Positions 58,996 to 64,000 of a stretch of DNA of 64,000 nt are shown here, in pieces. Every line of letters starts with the position of its first letter. Within the stretch, counting starts at the first letter, position 1. The notes beneath the pieces are model-generated. The model searched no databases. It was not told the DNA's origin and worked only from the letters and a program-made list of their open reading frames with translations. Origin of the DNA: Neomoorella stamsii (GTDB lineage Bacteria; Bacillota; DSM-521; Neomoorellales; Neomoorellaceae); contig NZ_PVXL01000025.1 of the NCBI RefSeq assembly GCF_002995805.1, forward strand, positions 1-64,000. The letters run 5' to 3'. The position numbers and the translations under genes were made by a program.

Positions 58996-60834
58996 GTGTT
59001 AGGTGGTTATGCTGGTAAGATACTGTGGGTGGATTTAACTACCCGGCAGTGGCGCACTGAAGATGTTACCGAAGAAATGGCCCGCAAATGGATTGGCGGT
59101 AGCGGGTGGGCAGCAGCAATAGTACCTAAGATGGTGCCAGCCAGTGCGGACCCCTTAGGTCCAGAAAACATTCTTGGGTTTTTTACCGGCCCCCTGACGG
59201 GAACGATGGTGCCGTCTTCGGGGCGGCATAGCGTTGCCGGCAAATCGCCCCTTACAGGCATCTGGGGTGAAGCCAGTGTAGGTGGCAGTTGGGGTAAAGC
59301 CTTAAAACATGCTGGTTATGATGCTCTAATTCTTACAGGACAGGCTACAGAACCAGTTTACCTCTGGATCAACGAAGAAACAGTGGAAATCCGCCCGGCC
59401 GGATCTTTATGGGGCCTGGATACCTATGAAATAGAAGAGGCAGTACGCGAGCAGACCCACCCCAAAGCAGAAGTATGTTCAATAGGTCCTGCCGGCGAAC
59501 GGCTGGCCCGGATCGCCGGTTTATTTACCGACGGCCGGGAAGGCCGGGCTGCAGCACGTTGTGGCCTGGGTGCAGTAGCCGGTTCTAAGAAAGTAAAAGC
59601 CATAGCCGTTTATGGGCAAAAAAATCCGCCTTTAGTTCATAAAGAAGAATTACTCAAGCGAATTAAAGCGGCTCTGCCTGCCATTAAGGAAAGAACTAAA
59701 GGTCTGGCTAATTTTGGGACAGCAGGATTGGTAATTCCCTGTGAACAGCTTGGCGATTTTCCTGTCAAAAATTGGTCCCTGGGTTCGTGGGAAGAAGGAG
59801 CCCAAAAGATAAGCGGTGTCCAGCTGGCTGAAAGGTTTTTAACCGGTCGCTTCCATTGTGCCGGTTGTCCGATCGGTTGTGGCCGCCGCATAGCTATTAA
59901 CCAGGGCCGGTATACCAGTGTTAACGGCGGTGGTCCCGAATACGAAACGCTGGGCGTATTTGGCGGGTCCTGTTTGATCGATGATCTCGAAGCAATTTGC
60001 TATGCCAACGAACTTTGCAATCGATATGGAATAGATACTATTGATGCAGGTAATCTGGTTGCCTTTAGTATAGAAGCCTTTGAAAAAGGGATTATTAGCA
60101 AACAAGATACTGGTGGACGGGAATTAAAATGGGGTGATCCTGATACTCTAATCGGCTTAATTAAAGAAATGGGTGAAGGTCAAGGCTTTGGAGCTATTTT
60201 GGCCGAAGGGTTCCCTGCTCTTGCCCAACGTTATGGTGATGCTGTCAAGGAAATGGGGATTACTGCTAAAGGATTAAGTTTTCCGTCCCATGAGCCGCGG
60301 GCATATAACAGTATAGCAGTAGGTTATGCCACGGCCAACAGGGGAGCATGCCATCTGGAAGCCTTTAGCCATGCTTTTGAGCGTAATGTTTCTATGCCTG
60401 ATTTAGGGATAAACCAGCCCCTAGACCGTTTTGCCAGTGAAGGCAAAGGCGTGATGGTAGCTCAGGCGCAAAACTTAATGATGGTTTTTGACTCTATAGC
60501 AGCATGTAAATTTCTCTTATTTGGTGGAGTTACTCCAACTATTATATCTGAATGGCTATCACTAGCCACAGGTGTGGAATGGAATAAAGATGATTTATTG
60601 AAATGTGGTGAACGCATATTTAACCAGAAGCGCCTCTTTAATATCCATTGTGGTATTAGCCGTAAAGATGATACTCTGCCGGAGCGCATCCTCAAACAAC
60701 CTCGTGGTAGTGGGGGCGCAGCTACAAATCTTCCTCCCTTAGAGACAATGCTGGATGAGTATTATTCCTTTAGAGGCTGGGATGCCAATGGTATTCCCAC
60801 AGAAGCTAAACTGCGGGAACTAGGATTGGTGTAA
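58996..60834 (+). CDS. Aldehyde:ferredoxin oxidoreductase family (tungsten) enzyme
   Basis: 612 residues. The AOR N domain starts GGYAGKILWVDLTTRQW and includes ENILGFFTGPLTGTMVPSSGRHSVAGKSPLTG and GGSWGKALKHAGYDALILTG. The [4Fe-4S] ligands are in RFHCAGCPIGCGRR, and the pterin-binding region is GPEYETLGVFGGSCLIDDLEA with DTIDAGNLVAFSIEAF. It oxidises an aldehyde to the acid with ferredoxin, using tungsten bis-pterin. GTG 58996 follows GGGGGAAAGG. MoaD-like protein directly precedes it. Confidence 0.92.
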   Translation: MLGGYAGKILWVDLTTRQWRTEDVTEEMARKWIGGSGWAAAIVPKMVPASADPLGPENILGFFTGPLTGTMVPSSGRHSVAGKSPLTGIWGEASVGGSWGKALKHAGYDALILTGQATEPVYLWINEETVEIRPAGSLWGLDTYEIEEAVREQTHPKAEVCSIGPAGERLARIAGLFTDGREGRAAARCGLGAVAGSKKVKAIAVYGQKNPPLVHKEELLKRIKAALPAIKERTKGLANFGTAGLVIPCEQLGDFPVKNWSLGSWEEGAQKISGVQLAERFLTGRFHCAGCPIGCGRRIAINQGRYTSVNGGGPEYETLGVFGGSCLIDDLEAICYANELCNRYGIDTIDAGNLVAFSIEAFEKGIISKQDTGGRELKWGDPDTLIGLIKEMGEGQGFGAILAEGFPALAQRYGDAVKEMGITAKGLSFPSHEPRAYNSIAVGYATANRGACHLEAFSHAFERNVSMPDLGINQPLDRFASEGKGVMVAQAQNLMMVFDSIAACKFLLFGGVTPTIISEWLSLATGVEWNKDDLLKCGERIFNQKRLFNIHCGISRKDDTLPERILKQPRGSGGAATNLPPLETMLDEYYSFRGWDANGIPTEAKLRELGLV

Positions 60835-60865
60835 ATAAAAATTGATTTTTCAAGAGGTGTTTTTT

Positions 60866-62026
60866 ATGGCAAGCGACAGTTTTCTTTTCCGCATGGACAC
60901 TCCTGTATTATTCGGTGATGGGGTGACGCAAAAGTTAGCTGAAAAAGTAAAAGAATTTAAAGCCAGCAAGGTTTTGATAGTAACCGATAAGGGCGTCAAG
61001 CAGGCTGGAATATTAGAAAAGGTAGAGCAACTACTCCGGGATGACGGCCTGGAAGTTATTGTCTTTGATGAAGTGGAGCCCGATCCCAGCCTGGAGACCA
61101 TCCATAAAGGGGCTGACTTTTTCAAACAGGTGGGTTGCGACCTGATGGTGGCCCTTGGTGGAGGAAGCCCCATAGATACAGCAAAGGGAATAAGGGTAAT
61201 AGTTGATAATGGTGGACATATTCGCGATTATGCTGGCGTGAATAAAGTTCCGCAAAGAGCTTCTCTCCCTTTAATCACCATCCCTACTACCTCTGGTACT
61301 GGTAGCGAAGTGACTATCTTTGCCGTGCTGTCAGATTGGGAATACAACATGAAAATCACGATAACCAGTCCCTACCTGGCAGCTGACCTGGCACTGGTAG
61401 ATCCTTTGTTAACGGTATCGGCGCCACCGCAGATTACTGCCGCCAGCGGTATCGATGCCCTGGCCCATGCCATTGAAACGTATGTTTCAAATATTTCCCA
61501 GCCACTAGCAGATGCTTTAGCGTTAAAAGCCATTCAAATTATCGGCGCTAATTTACGTCCTGCTGTAGCCAATGGTAATAATCTTGCAGCCAGGAACCAG
61601 ATGGCTCTGGGCAGTCTGATGGCCGGTATGGCTTTTAATAACGCCTTCCTGGGGATTACCCATTCTATAGGGGCCGCCTTGAGTGGCCATGTCCATGTCA
61701 GTCATGGGATAGCCATCGCCTTACTTTTACCTCATGTAATGGAATACAATGCTATGGCCCGGATGGAGAAGTACCGGGATATCGCCTTGGCTTTGGGTGA
61801 AAAAGTTGAAAATATTTCCTTGCGTGCAGCTGCGCTAGCTGCGGCTAAGAGTGTTTATGAACTGGTAGGCGATGTAAATTTACCCCAGCATCTAAGTGAG
61901 TTAGGGGTTAAAGAAGAGGATTTACCTGGGATAGCCAAAGATACTCTTGGACACGGGATGGTTAAAATGAACCCCCGCAAGCCTACTGAAGCCGATATTT
62001 TAGCCATTTTACGTAAAGCCCTTTAA
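60866..62026 (+). CDS. Iron-containing (group III) alcohol dehydrogenase
   Basis: 386 residues. Motifs: GDGVTQKLAEKVKEFKASKVLIVTDKG, DLMVALGGGSPIDTAKGI with the NAD site, TIPTTSGTGSEVTIFAVL, and GIDALAHAIETYVS plus GITHSIGAALSGHVHVSHGIAIALLLPHVM with the Fe-binding histidines. It interconverts an alcohol and an aldehyde, so it may work with the AOR. ATG 60866 lies after AAGAGGTG; ATG 60842 has no site. It ends the operon before a 17-bp hairpin. Confidence 0.92.
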   Translation: MASDSFLFRMDTPVLFGDGVTQKLAEKVKEFKASKVLIVTDKGVKQAGILEKVEQLLRDDGLEVIVFDEVEPDPSLETIHKGADFFKQVGCDLMVALGGGSPIDTAKGIRVIVDNGGHIRDYAGVNKVPQRASLPLITIPTTSGTGSEVTIFAVLSDWEYNMKITITSPYLAADLALVDPLLTVSAPPQITAASGIDALAHAIETYVSNISQPLADALALKAIQIIGANLRPAVANGNNLAARNQMALGSLMAGMAFNNAFLGITHSIGAALSGHVHVSHGIAIALLLPHVMEYNAMARMEKYRDIALALGEKVENISLRAAALAAAKSVYELVGDVNLPQHLSELGVKEEDLPGIAKDTLGHGMVKMNPRKPTEADILAILRKAL

Positions 62027-62037
62027 ACAAATATAAA

Positions 62038-62077
62038 ATCCGGTCCAGGCCTGTTGGGTTACAGGTTTGGACCGGAT
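62038..62077 (+). terminator. Hairpin ending the TRAP-AOR operon
   Basis: ATCCGGTCCAGGCCTGT 62038-62054 pairs with ACAGGTTTGGACCGGAT 62061-62077 (two wobbles, 6-nt loop). A T-run is missing, so termination is likely but not classic. Confidence 0.6.
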
Positions 62078-62186
62078 CCAAATACATGGTAGTATTTAGA
62101 AGAAAAGCGAATAAAATTCGACGATATCGAAAGAACATTTAATAATGCAAGAAGGAATTATAACCCCAGTGTCGAATATACTTTTA

Positions 62187-62202
62187 TCGGGAACGTTCCC
62201 GA
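62187..62202. promoter_or_regulatory. LacI-type operator 1 (upstream of lacI-family gene)
   Basis: The perfect palindrome TCGGGAACGTTCCCGA, with a central CG like other LacI/GalR operators. It lies five bases after a TATACT (62177-62182) that could be a -10 box, so a bound repressor would block transcription start. It shares 14 bp with the second copy at 63276-63289. Confidence 0.8.
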
Positions 62203-62230
62203 AAAGGAAACTTGATGGGAATGAAAAGCA

Positions 62231-63265
62231 TTGGAGAAGAAAGAAAGGCTAACAATTAAACAAATAGCCAGGTTAGCTAACGTTTCAGATTCGACCGTTT
62301 CCAGGGTTTTAAACAATCAACCAGATGTGAATGAAAATACCAGACAAAGAATACAAGAAATTGTAAAGCGGGTAGGTTACAGACCGGACGCTATTGCAAG
62401 AAGTCTTGTTACCGGCCAGTCAAAAACTCTGGCTTTTGTTACAGAAGATATTCGCAACCCTTTTTTTGCGGAAGTAGCTCGTGGTTTGGAAGATGCAGCT
62501 GCCGAATATGGTTACCAAATTATTTATTGCAGTACTGATTCAAATGTTGATAAAGAAAAGATGTATATAGACATGTTGCTTGCATACAGGGTAGCAGGTA
62601 TTGTGTTTACATCTTTTAGCGGTAATCAAGCAATCATAAATGAAATTATCAAATGTAATATACCTTACGTTTTTGTTAACCGTTATTATAATGAAATCCC
62701 CGGGGATTGTGTTCTCATTGATAATTATCGAGGAGGCTATTTAGCGACTCAACATTTAATAAAATTAGGGCATAAACGTATAGTTCACCTGGGGGGAGGG
62801 AGTGTATCTTTTACCAGACTTGAAAGGAAAAGAGGATATGAACAAGCATTGAAAGATGCTGGCATAAAATATAACGAAAAGCTGGTTAAAACAATAAAAG
62901 GCACATTAAAATATAATACTGGCTATGAAATAACAAAAGAGATTTTAAAAGAAGAAAAGTTTACGGCAATCTTTGCCCTTAATGATCTAATAGCTCTGGG
63001 AGCATGGGCTGCATGCTTGGAAGAAGGGAAAAAAATACCAGAAGATATCGCTATTGTTGGTTTCGATAATATTGATTTTACGGCTTTCCCTACGGTTGCG
63101 CTGACAACGATTAATCAACCTAGATATGAAATGGGACGCAAGTGTATGGAAATATTAAAAGAGCGTATTGAAGGCAGTAGTACTGATAACGCTGAGAAAT
63201 TTAAAAAGATTATTTTTACCCCCGAGTTAGTAATAAGGAAAAGTTGTGGATTTTACAGGAAATAG
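62231..63265 (+). CDS. LacI/GalR-family transcriptional regulator
   Basis: 344 residues. The HTH and hinge are LTIKQIARLANVSDSTVSRVLNNQPDVNENTRQRIQEIVKRVGYRPDAIARSLVTGQ (residues 6-62), followed by the periplasmic-binding-like effector domain (LAFVTEDIRNPFFAEVARGLED, FALNDLIALGAWAACLEEGKKIPEDIAIVGFDNIDF). The TTG at 62231 is the likely start since it gives the usual distance to the HTH. The same palindrome lies before and after the gene, so it is likely autoregulated and controls the zinc alcohol dehydrogenase gene downstream. Confidence 0.92.
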   Translation: MEKKERLTIKQIARLANVSDSTVSRVLNNQPDVNENTRQRIQEIVKRVGYRPDAIARSLVTGQSKTLAFVTEDIRNPFFAEVARGLEDAAAEYGYQIIYCSTDSNVDKEKMYIDMLLAYRVAGIVFTSFSGNQAIINEIIKCNIPYVFVNRYYNEIPGDCVLIDNYRGGYLATQHLIKLGHKRIVHLGGGSVSFTRLERKRGYEQALKDAGIKYNEKLVKTIKGTLKYNTGYEITKEILKEEKFTAIFALNDLIALGAWAACLEEGKKIPEDIAIVGFDNIDFTAFPTVALTTINQPRYEMGRKCMEILKERIEGSSTDNAEKFKKIIFTPELVIRKSCGFYRK

Positions 63266-63274
63266 AATTCTATT

Positions 63275-63290
63275 TCGGGAACGTTCCCGG
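63275..63290. promoter_or_regulatory. LacI-type operator 2 (upstream of zinc alcohol dehydrogenase)
   Basis: TCGGGAACGTTCCCGG, matching the first site in the 14-bp core CGGGAACGTTCCCG. It lies 28 bp before the dehydrogenase start. Confidence 0.8.
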
Positions 63291-63318
63291 TAAATAACTT
63301 AGAATGGAGGCTGTATCA

Positions 63319-64000
63319 TTGAAGGCTGTTGTTAAAGAAAAAAGAGGGGTAGGAAATGTAGTTTACAAGGATGTGAAGGAACCCCAGCCCAAAAGCGGGG
63401 AGCTAAAAGTTGAAGTTAAAGCGGCAGGTATATGTGGAACAGACATCCATATCTATCATGATCGCTTTCGCTATAATCCTCCAGTAATACTGGGGCATGA
63501 ATTTAGCGGCGTAGTTGTGGAAGTGGGGGAAGGAGTAAAAGATTTCAAAGTTGGCGATAGAGTTACGGCTGAAGCCCCGGCGCAAATATGCGGTACTTGT
63601 GCATATTGCCGTACAGGAAACTACAACCTCTGTTCAAATAGATTAGGCCTGGGATGGGGCGTTGATGGTTGTTTTGCTAAATATTGTATCATTGAAGAAA
63701 AAATGGCCCATAAATTACCAGATAATGTAACTTTTAAAGCAGGTGCATTATGCGAGCCGCTGGCCTGTGTGGTCCACGGCATAGAACTGACGGGAATTAC
63801 CGCCACCGACCTTGTTGTCGTAGCCGGACCGGGACCTATTGGCCTGCTGACCTTACAGGCAGTTAAGGCTGAAGGAGCGCGAGTAGTTGTTACAGGCACT
63901 TCTGTAGATAGCGAAAGGTTAAAAATGGCAGAACAGTTGGGGGCTGATTACACGATTAACATAGAAAACGAGGACCTGTACAGTGAAATTAAGAGTTTAA
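63319..64000 (+). CDS. Zinc-dependent medium-chain dehydrogenase (partial)
   Basis: At least 227 codons; it runs off the right edge. The TTG at 63319 follows TGGAGG by nine bases and gives MKAVVKEKRGVGNVVYKDV. Catalytic zinc ligands appear in AAGICGTDIHIYHD and VILGHEFSG; the structural zinc site is CGTCAYCRTGNYNLC; the NAD fold starts VVVAGPGPIGLLTLQAVKAEGA. It resembles threonine/sorbitol (polyol) dehydrogenases. The upstream LacI operator suggests induction by a sugar or polyol. Confidence 0.88.
   Translation, partial: MKAVVKEKRGVGNVVYKDVKEPQPKSGELKVEVKAAGICGTDIHIYHDRFRYNPPVILGHEFSGVVVEVGEGVKDFKVGDRVTAEAPAQICGTCAYCRTGNYNLCSNRLGLGWGVDGCFAKYCIIEEKMAHKLPDNVTFKAGALCEPLACVVHGIELTGITATDLVVVAGPGPIGLLTLQAVKAEGARVVVTGTSVDSERLKMAEQLGADYTINIENEDLYSEIKSL

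Overview
The window reads as a chromosomal segment of a thermophilic, spore-forming, anaerobic acetogen of the Moorella type. This is inferred from several things: a GC-rich Firmicutes gene style with strong AGGAGG ribosome binding sites and many GTG/TTG starts; the Bacillus/Clostridia order polA-mutM-ytaF-coaE; sporulation-linked genes (YtaF, CotF-like, DUF1657, DUF1659/YvrJ debris); a molybdate/tungstate and molybdopterin locus; a tungsten-type aldehyde:ferredoxin oxidoreductase; and an in-frame UGA that looks like selenocysteine. The species itself cannot be proved from the sequence.

Layout. 1-1563: one end of an IS66-family element (tnpC partial, tnpB, and tnpA damaged by an 11-bp tandem duplication). 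1.6-4.8 kb: DMT-type exporter, tRNA-Leu(CAA), ECF sigma factor and its zinc-finger anti-sigma protein. 4.9-10.3 kb: polA-mutM-ytaF-coaE and a lytic transglycosylase. 10.3-19.2 kb: nicotinate phosphoribosyltransferase, tRNA-Leu(GAG), a possible structured small RNA, amidase-domain protein, DUF3243, ferredoxin, membrane glycosyltransferase, ccdA-tlpA, DUF2680 protein, triple-HTH regulator and L-lactate dehydrogenase. 19.2-25.8 kb: LysR regulator, then a Moco-type riboswitch leading a molybdate/tungstate ABC transporter and mobA-moeA-mobB. 25.9-30.5 kb: phoU and a Na/Pi cotransporter, speE-speB, and a tRNA-Val-Asp-Phe array. 30.5-43.4 kb: peptidase, TrkA-type protein, tRNA-Gly-Cys, a thioesterase, and tRNA-Leu(TAA) followed by a small decayed island bounded by a 47-bp repeat of the tRNA 3' half. 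After it come a DUF1657 protein, a radical SAM protein, a class III aminotransferase, a glutaredoxin-like selenoprotein missed by ordinary ORF calling, CotF-like coat proteins, nadE and a Clp-fold membrane protease.

43.8-64.0 kb is one long catabolic region. The first block has an IclR regulator, an NadC-like protein, a MoCF-domain protein, 2-oxopent-4-enoate hydratase, acylating acetaldehyde dehydrogenase, 4-hydroxy-2-oxovalerate aldolase, a ferredoxin/BFD protein, a LarA-superfamily (nickel-pincer) protein and a TAXI-type TRAP transporter. The second block has a UbiD-family decarboxylase, a DctPQM TRAP transporter, a MoaD/ThiS-like protein, an AOR-family oxidoreductase and an iron alcohol dehydrogenase. 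It is followed by a LacI regulator flanked by two copies of its likely operator, and the start of a zinc alcohol dehydrogenase.

How it may work together (inference): TRAP transporters import organic acids. The LarA-like, UbiD and AOR enzymes condition them. The hydratase-aldolase-dehydrogenase trio would turn a C5 oxo-acid into pyruvate and acetyl-CoA, which feed acetogenesis. The molybdate/tungstate locus and the MoaD/MoCF proteins would supply the pterin cofactor. The pairing of a meta-cleavage lower pathway with a LarA-family enzyme in an anaerobe is the strongest candidate for an undescribed system here; the selenoprotein is the most clear-cut overlooked gene.
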